A stretch of 64,000 nt of DNA from Trachythela sp. YZ-2020 (lineage: Eukaryota; Cnidaria; Anthozoa; Malacalcyonacea; Clavulariidae): contig JADLSH010000363.1 in assembly GCA_016169945.1 (NCBI GenBank), forward strand, positions 1,860,001-1,924,000. Direction: 5' to 3'. Below are positions 1 through 34,400 of the stretch, in pieces. How positions within the stretch are numbered: position 1 is the first letter of the stretch; each line of letters starts with the position of its first letter. The translations under genes and the position numbers were made by a program. The notes under the pieces are model-generated. The model was not told the DNA's origin. It did no database searches and saw nothing but the letters and a program-made list of their open reading frames with translations.

Positions 1-110
1 AACCCTTTCCCTTATTGGACCTTTTAGGAGAACAAGGTAAAATATAGAGCTATCCAGTCAATAAAAATTATTTTGGTTTAAGTTACCTCCTGTAGTAGCA
101 CTGGGCCAAA
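1..110. repeat. Dispersed repeat, 'TAACACTGGA-CCAATAAGG' family, partial copy
   Basis: The sequence has phrases such as 'cttattggacc', 'gagctatccagt' and 'cctcctgtagtagcactgg'. The same phrases recur in order at 18.5-18.69 kb and 19.03-19.21 kb, which identifies a dispersed repeat family with a unit of roughly 115-120 bp. This copy is cut by the window edge. No coding potential is visible. Confidence 0.6.
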
Positions 111-1020
111 ATAGAGTAGCCTTCGAGTATTCCATCCACAAAACACTTCTACTATTAGTTCTATCGAACGAGATGCCCAAACAAATCTTGATATTTACCT
201 ACGTATACCTTGTACTGGCATCACTCCACTATATAGTGCCAATTTATGGAAAATACATAAATTGGAGTTAATAAGGAGCAACATTCTTATCTAAAACCTG
301 TCGACAGAAACGGGAAACATAAGAAAAGAAAACAGCAAGTTGGCAACAACTCTCAACTTCTGTCAATTCGTTGGGATTAGATTATCAGTATTTGCGTAGT
401 TCCTTAAGCCGACATTCTTTAGCTATCAGCAAAAAGCTAGCCAAAACTTCAACTCAGTTTATTCTGGTTTCAACTGCCTGTGAGAAAACACAAAAAGAAA
501 AACCCACCCACCCACACCTTTAGTTAAGAAAAAAACACCTATTAATTGCGCGTTTTAATTAGGAACTTAAAATGCGAAATTGAATTGTAATCATATCTAT
601 GTAGTATGTAGATATAAACATACTATGTTTTGTTCGAATCAACCTTGTAAATAATTTTACCTATATTTGACGAAACTAATAAAGTACAGCGGGGCGGGAA
701 GTGGTGTCCACACAGCCACACTTCGCCCACGGTGAAGCACACACCGGCAAAGGAGAGCAAGGTCCATAACGGCGGGGGCCCTTACCCTCGTCCTGATCTT
801 CGCATCTCTCGGTCACTTCACCACGGGGAAGCCCGGCTCGGACATGGGATTCAGTGTCCATAACGGTGAGGACCCTTACTCTCACCCTGACGTTGTTTCT
901 CCAGCTTTTCTGTGGGCCCTTACCTCCAAAAAACCGCACTTTCCGCCACCCAGATTAGGCCACAAAACGATTTGCGTGATTTATTAATACACAAATATGC
1001 GATTAAAGCTCAGCAACTGG
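111..1020. other. Non-coding stretch with a GC-rich island at about 685-960
   Basis: Positions 111-680 are AT-rich with no recognisable gene. The block at about 685-960 is clearly richer in G+C than its surroundings. It carries two imperfect copies of a 36-bp phrase ('gtccataacgg' followed by 'cccttac'), starting near 762 and 857. The open frames across it look like chance frames of a GC-rich repeat. The block sits just before the tRNA-like element and could be part of the same composite repeat. Confidence 0.4.
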
Positions 1021-1140
1021 ACTCTGTAGCTCAGTTGGTTAGAGCGCTGCACCGGATCGCAGGGCCGCAGGGCCGCAGGTTCGAATCCTACCAGAGGGCC
1101 TAAAGTTGCATTTTTCGCAACTGCTCCTGGCTAGGTCTAA
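1021..1140 (+). mobile_element. tRNA-derived SINE-like element
   Basis: An A-box-like 'tagctcagttgg' and a canonical B box 'ggttcgaatcc' are spaced as in a tRNA gene. Short stems can be drawn: acceptor CTCTG/CAGAG and D-arm GCTC/GAGC. The variable region carries a duplicated 'ggccgcag', and the anticodon arm does not fold cleanly, so a functional tRNA is unlikely. The sequence continues into a non-tRNA tail. I read it as the head of a tRNA-derived SINE, possibly still promoter-competent for RNA polymerase III. Confidence 0.6.
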
Positions 1141-1484
1141 AAATGTATATAAATATTCGTTCGAGTATTCCATCTACAACTGAAAACACCTTCTACTATT
1201 ATTCCTTACTGTACTTCAAGTTTAAAACTGATGGAGCCATTTAGCCATCCAGTATAAAGAAAGTTATATTTGTTTTAATTCGCGCCTTGTACATCTTGTA
1301 CATATTACATAGTGGCAGGGAATTCGCAACAGCATAATTGCCAATCACTGTTATATATACTTGAACTCTACATGCATGAAATCTCAAGCTTATTTTGGAT
1401 TTTATCCTCAAACCCATTTTGTACCACTTTGCTACATTTTTGCTTTGTTATCTTTGCTAACTATTCTGTTGTCTTTTTTACAAG

Positions 1485-2186
1485 AATCTAGGCAACCACT
1501 GGCAATTGGCATGTCGTTCTTTGCTGTCGTGCTTTGCGCGATTGTCATGGTAATTGTTCTTTACGTGAAGAGACGGCGTTACTTGCAACGACGGGAGCAT
1601 GATCAGGGTAAATATTTTGATAAAATGTCAGATGTAGGCAGCATAAATATAATAGCTGTGAGATAATTACATGCAGTGGAACCTGAGAGTTGTGAAGTTT
1701 TTACACCTTACAATTCAAGATTTTATAACGCACTTTTTAACTTTTTACAACTTCATCCCCAAGTTTTGAAATAACATTCGCTCCGTTACCTCCGTATACA
1801 ATTACAAGCATCAGTGAATTGATTTTGTTCCTATCTATATATACACAATGTCAATCATGTAACGATAAGCTATTACAAATGAGTTGACTGCAGCTGGCTC
1901 TGCAAGAAATAGAAAGGGCATGAAAAAAGTACAATCCTGGATGAGGAAATTGTTGGAGGTGGGAGGAGCGCTTCCGACTGCCCTGATAAACTGGACATGC
2001 ACCATTTACTTTTATCCACTTTTAGGAACTGCAAACTTCAACAACAGAGATTCATCGTATTTGGACCCAGTTCCAGATGAATTTATGTTTATTAATCCGT
2101 TATTTCATATTAACAAAGGTTTTAAAGAGGAGCCTGAATTAAAAATTGATATGAACAAATACGACTGGGAGGTCTCGGGATGCTAA
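1485..2186 (+). CDS. 3' exons of a single-pass membrane protein with a FxNPxF tail (amnionless-like?)
   Basis: There are two phase-compatible exons. The first is 1485-1607, after a pyrimidine-rich acceptor ending 'acaag' and before donor 'gtaaat'. The second is 2026-2186, after acceptor 'ccacttttag', ending in TAA. The first encodes a hydrophobic segment (IGMSFFAVVLCAIVMVIVLY) followed by the basic stop-transfer VKRRR. The joined tail reads on through EHDQGTANFNN to an FINPLF motif and ends DWEVSGC. FxNPxF is an endocytic sorting signal read by PTB-type adaptors. Amnionless, the membrane anchor of cubilin, carries such motifs in a short tail, so an amnionless-like receptor is one candidate, but the ectodomain lies outside the window. 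Any single-pass endocytic receptor would fit. The exon pair is moderately supported and the family name is weak. Confidence 0.45.
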
Positions 2187-2259
2187 TTGGTAAATTGAAA
2201 TTAGGTTTAAGGGTCATCGCGCGGGTAACGGCTAAGTTCACTAAAACTTAAGTAAAGGT

Positions 2260-2422
2260 ACGTTTACACGCTGCGATTTGTCGGACCGATTTTAGGTTTC
2301 TGTGAATGTTAATGACGAATATTTTCAGTTGGTGATGTTGTCAGATGACGTTTGCCACGTATTTTTCAAATATCATTAACGTGCATCTGAAATCGGCCTG
2401 ACAAATCGCAGTGTGTAAACGT
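2260..2422. mobile_element. MITE with about 33-bp imperfect TIRs (ACGTTTACAC...)
   Basis: The left end 'acgtttacacgctgcgattt' is the inverted counterpart of the right end, which closes with 'aaatcgcagtgtgtaaacgt'. The element is about 163 bp and has no ORF. A diverged, reversed copy of its interior lies at 21,120-21,250 in intron 13 of the TOG gene, which shows a dispersed family. I could not fix a clear target-site duplication. Confidence 0.7.
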
Positions 2423-2439
2423 GTTAAATGACGCGGCAA

Positions 2440-2800
2440 TTTCGGAAGAAAGGCCGGTATTCACGCGAAACAACGCACAAGTTGTAACAAACTTGCAACA
2501 GACATGTACCAATGCTGTTTCAACAACTTGTTATCGGGATGTGGTCGCACTGCTTGTTCCCAGCTTGTTGACGAGTTGTCAACGGCTTGTTGACAACTTC
2601 TTACAAGGTTGTTGACTGAACAGACTTGTTACAAGTTGTTCCAATAACCTGTTATCGTCCTGCAATTCAACAACTCGTTGACAAGTTGCGAGTAACAACC
2701 TTATAGCAACTTGATAAAATGACAACATTATTACAACTTTTTGACAAGCTTGTTACAAGCCTGTTATGAACACATCTTGTTGACAAGATGCGGTAAGATT
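2440..2800. repeat. Degenerate 'acaacttgttgacaagttg' repeat field
   Basis: Many imperfect copies of acaacttgtt, gttgacaa and ttgcaac occur in both orientations over about 350 bp. The block is self-complementary and non-coding. The small open frame across it is a by-product of the repeat. Confidence 0.55.
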
Positions 2801-5480
2801 TTAAGGCTTACATAGCACATTCACTATATAGTATATAGTTGTATTCATAGAATTTTGATTGCACATTTATATCCCAATTTCTATATTTGACGAGGGTAGC
2901 TGGTATACCTACTGTAATTAGAAAATTTAAAATTAAATTTCAACTGAATAATATGTTAGAAATTAGGTTTTAAAGATAATGTTAGGTTGTGTAGTCTGTA
3001 GATATAGTTACTAATATACTATTTAATAAATAGAAAAATATCTTTCGTCGTACTAATTGTGATTCTTGAAAAGATTAAAAGATATGAATTAATTGAAAAA
3101 ATGTAAATTTTCAATCTGAACTACTATCTGGAAAGCTGGAAGAATCACTTTGAGCTCTGTTCTGCGTCAATGGGGGGGGAAATTTAAACGTTTGAGCTTC
3201 GAAATAGTCCTTTGTTTAGACCAACTCTTTAAGCCTTTGACATATAAACACTGAGGTCTGGTCAAACTTGGAACCGAGACAGGGCATATTATAACTCTGG
3301 GCCCCTATACAGGCCCTAGTGATTTTTCGTCGTCATCAGATCTTTGGGGTCATGTGCTCCTTTAGAAAACTGATTTCCATATACTTGAACCTTTATATTA
3401 GTCCTGCATTCACTACTTAAATACCATAGGGGGTACGGGGGTGCTTTCCCCCGGAAAAAATCTAGGGTCTTCGGAATGGCAAATTCCTGCGGCATTCTGG
3501 GAGACTATTTGACAGTAATATCTATATGCATATTTCACATTATTTTTATTTGGGCTCCCCTTTTGCTGGGGGCCCTGTGCAAAGTGCCCCCTTCTGGGAA
3601 CCCCTGTTTCCCAAAAAGTTTTGGCAAGTACGATGATTGTCTCGCATCAACATTGTAGTCTTTGTTTTGAACCTGTATGTATGGGCGTGTCACAGATAAT
3701 AATTGTTGTAGTTGAGCAATTTTATACTCAGATAAGTAAATTTCTCTACAGGCAAATGTTTCTGACAATTGCTTTTTCCACCTTATTAACATGTTTCGTT
3801 CCTAGTTTGCCCTGACGCGCTTTTTCGGATATTATTGTTTAGTGTATTATATGCGTGTGTTTTGTAATTGGTTACGAATAATACCCTATGATTGGTCGAT
3901 ACGAATATTATTTTGAAAATATTTCGGTCGTCGCCTGATATACCGCCTGATCGACGCAGGCTAAAGTCTGCCATTCAGGCTAGTTTGATAATCTAATTTG
4001 CGAATAAGAAAAAAATTCGTGACAAAACTGATCAATGTGGTTAGCCAAGTTATCTTGTTTGGATAAACAAAACAAAAAATATTTCAAAAGAAGGCTATCG
4101 ATGTTCTACTCTGTTATCCCAAAAGATAAAAATCCCAAATGTGTTAATCGATTGTATCACTGATTGGATTTGCAATTACTTCTTGCCAGACAGCCGTTTC
4201 TATAGGGACAAATGGATTAACGATATTGAGTAGGGAAAAATAGGTTTTGCGGGATAACGCGGTTTATTTTGATAACGAAAAACTGGATGAAAGGAAAGAA
4301 AATGGCAGGATTCGAGTTTTCAAAAATGAGAAATTAAAGGGATGAGAGAGACCTTGACGTTAGTAAACGTGCGCGGATAGCAATAACTTTTCAGCAATGG
4401 TTCGGGATTTAAGAACCCTTAACTTTAAATTGTAAACCATTTGTTTCAGTGGTACTGAAGCCAGATATAGAAACTAAAGTAGTCTATAACATTGAAATAT
4501 GTTCAAAATTATATTTGAGAAAAGTTTCACTTATTCGGACTGAAATTAATTAAGGGTCGGTCGACATTTATATACTGCGCAAGCATAGACAATGGAGAGC
4601 CATTCGGCATTACTCTCGATTGTCTATGGCGCAAACGAACGATTTGTCGGTTTTAATTGCTTCGCCATAAAATCAAAATGGTTTTTTCGGCTTGCACCTT
4701 TAATGACGTTTCGGCGCTTTTAACCCAGGTGTGTTAATCAAAGTTTACCGCAGTTATATATCAGAAAACGTTAAAATTTTTTCAAGTACTTGGCAATAAT
4801 TGCAATAAATGATATTGGACTTTTTGAACATTTGATTTGCAATGTGGCGAAAATTTGTATTTGTATGTTAGAGTATTATAAATAAGTAAAAAATCATCGA
4901 CTCAGATATTCTATTCTATCCTCGATGCCTTCCTTACCTATCTCACCCGGCCATTAGCTTGATGGATTTTTCGTTTATATAAAATAATGTACTTTTCAAT
5001 TTATAGTAAATTAGAATGACTGATAGTGATGACAAATTTAAATGTTACACATTTTCGTTGATAATTTATTCATATTGGTTTAAAAGTTCTGAATAATTTA
5101 TGCTTCCTCTTGATAGCGTTTTAATCGGTGCAGGTACTCATGGGTTTTGTGGCAGATGTAGCAAAACGTTTAAGTTTGACCTTCGACAGCTAAGATTATT
5201 TTTTAATGTTTGTACTCATCGTAAAATATATTTTGTCGCTGATATTTTTGTTAATTGAAATCGATTTTGTGTTATCAATTCTAAAATCGTCAAAAAAAAA
5301 TTCCTAATTATCTCTATATCTTTCTATGTGCATTTTCGTTGTATTTTTAGCTTACATGATTAGAGTATTGTGACGCATGTTCAGCTTGAGAATAGTCTGT
5401 GAAAAGCAATTTATTTTGCTCTATGTGAGCGCGTTCGTACTATTTTGATCTTCGTATCAGTTTACCTATAAGCTGATTCA
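2800..5480. other. Intergenic, AT-rich; no gene recognised
   Basis: Nothing here looks coding. Repeat remnants include a C/G-run segment at about 3,425-3,640 resembling other 'gggg...cccc' decayed elements in the window. There is also a short hairpin at about 4,585-4,630, where catagacaatggagag pairs with ctctcgattgtctatg. Homopolymer and low-complexity AT tracts make up much of the rest. Confidence 0.5.
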
Positions 5481-5825
5481 ATTTGTTCAAGTATGTGGAA
5501 AAAAAATAGCGATTATTATCATGCCTTTGTCTAAATTACCAATGCAAATAAAAATGTTTTTAAATGCATGCACAATTTTTTGTGTAAATAATTTTTTGCT
5601 CCCTGATGTGAAGATTTTGCATGACGTCACAATAGCGATTATGTTTCGACCAATTAGAGGCGTCGTACTATCTGGACAAGTCTCTTGTTTCCGTGTGTGT
5701 ACGGCGAGAAAACATTGCATTGCTGTGTTTGGAAATCAGAAAGCGATTATAGAATTGAACTGTAAACGAAAAATAAAATGTTTATGGAAGTTTTTTTAAC
5801 GTGAAGTGCTTCGAAGGGCTTCGCT

Positions 5826-5918
5826 ATGGCTCGTAGAGGGGAAATAGGCTGAGTAGAAAACGCCTAAAAATCCTGAGCGAGCGAATTCCAGAATGAACGT
5901 ATTTGTGGCGGGTGCTTG

Positions 5919-5919
<1 letters not shown>
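5826..5919 (+). promoter_or_regulatory. Two 8-codon upstream ORFs before the TOG gene start
   Basis: The first uORF runs 5826-5852 (MARRGEIG) and the second 5893-5919 (MNVFVAGA). The TGA stop of the second shares its A with the ATG of the main reading frame (TGATG, 5917-5921). If the mRNA starts upstream of 5826, both would be read before the main start and could damp or couple translation. The transcription start is not known. Confidence 0.5.
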
Positions 5920-29828
<23,909 letters not shown>

Positions 29829-30640
29829 TGAATCTTCTTTGTGAGAAGTGCTGTGGACGCCGATATGCAAAGGTTATACAGACAGGAATTCCTCGCCTGC
29901 CAGGACACTAAACCGTGCCAAAACCGTACATCCTCAATTGAGCCCCCTATCTAAACAGCTCCCACTCTTTTAAGAGAAGGGAGCCTCCACTTTTAATAAG
30001 TAGGTTCCCCACTCAATTAAGCCCCCATCTTTATTCGACCTCCTCTAAGCGTACCTGAAATACCTAAGCCCCTGGGAAGCTAAATAGAGGATTTATGGTA
30101 AGTCATTCAGGAAGGAATTTTTGCTGGCCGTCTTTCATAAAGAGTCCCATTGTGTTGACAAGCTGTCTTGATAGAGAATTCTATAATATATAATATATTA
30201 ACTTATTACATGAGATGTTTTTAACATTTGTACATACAAATATCTTGACAATGCGTGAACATTTTATAGAGACTGAAAATTCAATGTAGAATTTATATGT
30301 GGCTATAAAATTAGCTGTAAACGTTGTTTTTATGATGAACTTGAAGTATATACCTGTAAATTTACCATGCTATCTATATTCGTGAATATTTTACTGCATA
30401 AAATATACCGTACAAGTGATTTTTCTCTACTTTTTGAGTTTTTAAAAAAGTCGCGAAAATCACCAAAAGGTTAAGGGTTAGCTATTACTTTTTGTCGACG
30501 AAAAGTTAAGGTGTTATAGCCTTTACGTTTTGGTGATTTGTAGAATTACTGGAGCGTAGCGCTATACATGTACTGTATAGCCTCAACTTCAGTCACATAA
30601 AAACTGAATAAAATTCAAAAGAAATCCATAAAATCTAACT
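29829..30640 (+). promoter_or_regulatory. 3' flank of the TOG gene with candidate poly(A) signal
   Basis: An AATAAA lies at 30,607-30,612 in 'ctgaataaaattc'. An earlier ATAAAA-like site is near 30,398. The interval also holds the diverged pyrimidine-rich patch and, at 30,435-30,535, an isolated satellite-like monomer. Which site is used cannot be told from sequence. Confidence 0.4.
30435..30535 (+). repeat. Isolated diverged monomer of the 117-bp satellite family
   Basis: It has gagtttttaaaaaagtcgcg, then 'ggttaagggttagctattac' and 'tcgacgaaaagttaagg' and 'tagcctttacgttttgg'. These match the order of satellite phrases at 39.6-62.9 kb, 9 kb downstream, with clear divergence. Confidence 0.6.
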
Positions 30641-31640
30641 CTCCAATAATTCTGCAAATGGTCAATTTTTCAAGTAGCTTGATGCTGTAGTCCCCAGCAT
30701 ATCGTTTATCGCTACAATGGAACCACACGTTCATGTTTTCCAGAGTCCAAAGAGTCCATTGACAACAAGGATAATTAATTAATGTGTATTTATGGTGCTA
30801 AATTACCTGCTTTTATATTGACGTATCTTCGTCTCAGTGATTCATATTATAGGCTCTTTCTCGATATATGAGCAACCGGGATTATCAGGGTTAGGTTGGT
30901 GGTTAGCGTTAGTTGCTCATATATCGAGAAAGCACCATATACGCCTATTCTTATCTATCTCGTCTTGGGGCCTGTTTATATGGAGATGAGTCACCCTGGA
31001 AGGCGTCTTATCTCGCCTAAACTTAGTCTTGGAGACTGTTTATATGGCACAACCTGAGTAACCCTCAGCGAGTTACCTGGGAGGCGAGTTACCGGTTTGC
31101 AAAATAGGCGAGTTACCGGGAGGCGGATCAGCCAGGGAGGCGAGCTTATTACCCAGGAAGCAAGTTACCCGGGAAATGGCGGCGAATCCATGCGTAATGC
31201 GATAGAAACTTATAGTTTTCCCGGGAGACTGTTTTACATCACACAACCAGGCAACTCGCCGTGGCGAAATCCCGGCAGAAAGAGGCGAGATAAATATATT
31301 CCCATGTTGCTGCATTCTCCTTTGTTTCCGACTTTAATAAATAACATAGCCCAATCTAGCCCTCAAAAGTGTATAAAGAGGCATAATTACAAAGCTTGAA
31401 ATTCTTTTGAAATAAGACAATTGCTTAACTAGTTAATAACCTAGACAAATTGTGAATTGATAATTTTGAAGATTGTTGATTAGAAATTCCTAGCGATTGT
31501 AATTAAATCCCCGAGGGGATTTCTCACCAATAAATGCTTTTAGCAGTAGCCAATCGTAACAAAGCTCTCGTCAGGCCAGTCAATCAGAGTTCGTGAAAGT
31601 CTGACCAATAGGCAATAGGTGAACAAGGGTGTGGTATGCA
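30640..31640. other. Intergenic with small hairpin and GC-richer repeat
   Basis: A short MITE-like hairpin lies at 30,853-30,934 (gctctttctcgatatatgag against ctcatatatcgagaaagc). A repeat with many 'gaggcgagttacc' phrases spans about 30,985-31,300. No gene is recognised. Confidence 0.5.
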
Positions 31641-31689
31641 AATTCGTGGCAAATTTGAAAATTCAACTTGGGGCGAAGGGCAGCCATTT

Positions 31690-34400
31690 TGAGACGACGC
31701 CTAGCGAACTAAGCGAAGTTCAGTTTACTTCGCTTACTGATAAACTCTATTGAAATGAAATGGTTATGCCGCATCCAAGGACAGGTTAGTATCAAACATG
31801 TCGTTCTTTTAAACATTTGTGTTTGTTGATATATTGTTGATATGTGTTTAGTATTAAACACTTTGAATTGCTTCTGTTCGCGTTGAGCGTTTGCTGCTCA
31901 CATATTCGCTTTATTCCCTTAACGGTTTCTGGCATATTTCGTACTAATAATGTTTAGAAATATACGAGCTTTGACTTGTGTAACTCATATTTGTTTTATC
32001 TGCAATTTCAGGTCAAAAATTTGACTAGAAAGTTAATACAAATGGCCGTCTAGTTTAAACCACGCGGTGAGTATGGCTGGCCTAAAATGATCTAATATAT
32101 GGCTGGCCTAAAATATCTTGTTTGTGGCTCGCTTTATAAGCTTCCCTTACTCGACTACAACTTTTTGTTGCAAATGTTCTTGCTTTCTAAACAATTTTTA
32201 GTTAGATTTAATTTAGTTCAACTTTGCTGAAAATTTTGTCTGTACCGAGCGAAATAGCGAACCATTTCAGACATTTTAGCTTGTACAAACCTAATTGTAG
32301 TTTATGTACATCTGATTAAAAGCTGAGAGGAAAAGCAAAACATTTTAAGTCTTGTGAGTTTGTCTCTAAGTCGAATTTAAGCGAAATTTTTTAACAAAAT
32401 TCAGAAATCAATTGAAAATGGTCTTGTGGCTCTTTTGTACGTCCCAATTTTATACACGCACGCATTTAGTCAATAGTGGCATATGCGGTTAGCCCGTTCG
32501 TTACCCCTGAGTTAAGGCTACTATGCGTTCACACGAGATCGGACGAATTCCGGACCGTACGATTCCACTTGTTCACACGGGAATTTGTACTATTAGCTGT
32601 GCTAGAATTTGTCTGTTTTCTCGTGTGAACAAGTGGAACTAGCTGCTGCAGTGGGTCGAGGGCAGCTATTTACTTAGGTTGGCTAACTATTTGTGCTTGA
32701 AAACTCGTGTACGTTGAAATTGGATGGTTTTCACTCCTGTGCTTTGAGGGTTTTTCGTCAGGTCTTCCAAGTTTTCTCCCAGCTCGCTAAAAATTAACCC
32801 TTAGTAATCGAGCACGTGCCAATCATGAGCTTCTGGCTCGAGTGAATTGGGCAACCACACCCAGTATTGTCGACATTGAATAAATCATTATCACCATTTT
32901 GTCTTTGTTAAAATGTATTAAATGTAATATTCATTATTCTAACTCTTTTAGGCTACGACCAATCTTACGTGGAGGAAAGTCCTTTGAACTTTCGAAGAGA
33001 TGCTTGCCCAGCAGTAACAAGCAAAACTAACAAGAGACGGAAGGCCCAAAGACAAGATTTAGTTCGTCCAAAATTTTGAAGAGATTGTCACTCATGCACA
33101 GTCCTGTCTACCCACAACTGGCGCTATATCAGAAACACAAACCTGTTTACAACACCATAATCTGAGGCTGACGGATGGGGAAAACTATCTTATATAAGGT
33201 AATTTTTGCTGTTATTTGAAACGCGCTTTTGGGGGTCTTAATCCAAAACCTAATCCCAAATCTAACTCTAAAAAATCTTACCCTTTTTCCCTTATAACAT
33301 AACACTAAGCCCAGACCATATTTTTAACCTAAACCTTACCCTAACATTGACTTTAGCCCATTGAACTGAATAGAACTGGAACGCTACCTCCAACCGGAAA
33401 TTTGAAGCCAAATTCTTGAAGGTCGTCCCCAGTCTTTCCACGCAAAGAGGCCCAAGCAAAATTACAGTTTAAAACAATATAATAATTTGTCGCATGATTT
33501 GTCGTCTCGTCAAAAAACGGTTGTGATTCGCCCCCTGCAGTGGTCTCGCGATGGAATCGCGCTACGTGAACACGCGTGTTTTGACCGCCAGACACGCGTG
33601 TCTGGAGGTCAAATTTGGCTTCAAGTAATCATAGGTGATTTCTATAGAAGTAGCGTTCCAGTTCTATTTAGTTCAATGCTTTAACCCTAACCCTGCCCAA
33701 TGCTCAACCAAAATCTAACGCTATAACCGTACATCCATTATGTACTCATTTATATGGAAACTATTCCTTTTGTGCACATTTCGAGAAAGAGTCCATTTTT
33801 CAAATTATAGCTAGGCATGTGATTTGATTTGAAAGGTACTAATAGTATATTGTCCCAACTCTTCCAGGTTGTCTTAAGACTGATCACCTTCGACGACGAG
33901 GCGCTTGCCTAGACGTGAGAAGCAAAACGACAAAGACGGAATATGCTCAAAAGAAGAAGCTATAAAGAAGAGCTATATGTGCCAAGTATGGAACATTGGA
34001 ACAGACTGTCACTAGCTCACGCATCGGCCTGTCAAACCACAACCGACGCTGCACCACAGACCGTAACCAGTGACACGAACCAACGCGTAACACGACTGAC
34101 GGATGGGAGAAAAATCTACCTCACATAAGGTAATTTTTCCTGCGATTTGAGATTTTGAACGTAACGCTTTCTCGATATAATACACAATCCCAAATTCCCA
34201 GCTATATGTAATTTATTTTTAATGCCTTCCTATTCCAACTCTGGTCACGTGTTGTGACTTTGGTACTTATGTGTACTTTCTATTTGTTACATTTCAGATT
34301 CTCGTTGACCGTGTTCGAAAGTACGTGTGGCCCCCTGAGGACGCCCAAATTTACAAAAAATTAAACGTGGCATATTTTAACTGAAATTTCGGAATTTATT
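31690..34400 (+). ncRNA. Possible spliced locus with duplicated exon-like modules
   Basis: GT-AG-bounded segments can be drawn. A first exon ends at 31,784 (acag|gttagt). The others are 32,012-32,066, 32,952-33,198 and 33,868-34,129, with an acceptor at 34,297 opening a last segment. From ATG 31,755 the first two exons give a 23-codon frame (MKWLCRIQGQ, then VKNLTRKLIQMAV and stop). The third and fourth are related to each other: both start after 'aactctt..ag', share 'aagcaaaac' and 'ctgacggatggg', and end 'ataag|gtaattttt'. In a shared frame both end RLTDG...-stop just before the donor. A long non-coding RNA, a decayed gene with exon duplication, or a repeat family with splice-like ends are all possible. 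The 5' end carries 'cagccattttgag', a YY1-like motif. Nothing here matches a family I know. Confidence 0.35.
33359..33679. mobile_element. MITE with about 29-bp TIRs between the duplicated modules
   Basis: The left end attgaactgaatagaactgg and the right end ccagttctatttagttcaat are inverted copies. A second inner pair uses 'gaagccaaatt' and 'aatttggcttc'. The element is about 320 bp and non-coding. Confidence 0.7.

Noticed and set aside
1021..1100. A functional tRNA gene
   Set aside because: A and B boxes are good, but the anticodon arm is irregular and a 'ggccgcag' duplication disrupts the variable region; a SINE head is more likely.
5521..5799. A small protein gene upstream of the TOG gene
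   Set aside because: No recognisable family and atypical composition; the overlapping antisense frame is equally long. It is probably promoter or 5' flank sequence.
33660..33720. Interstitial telomere repeat ('taaccctaaccc')
   Set aside because: Only two hexamers are present; too short to mean anything.
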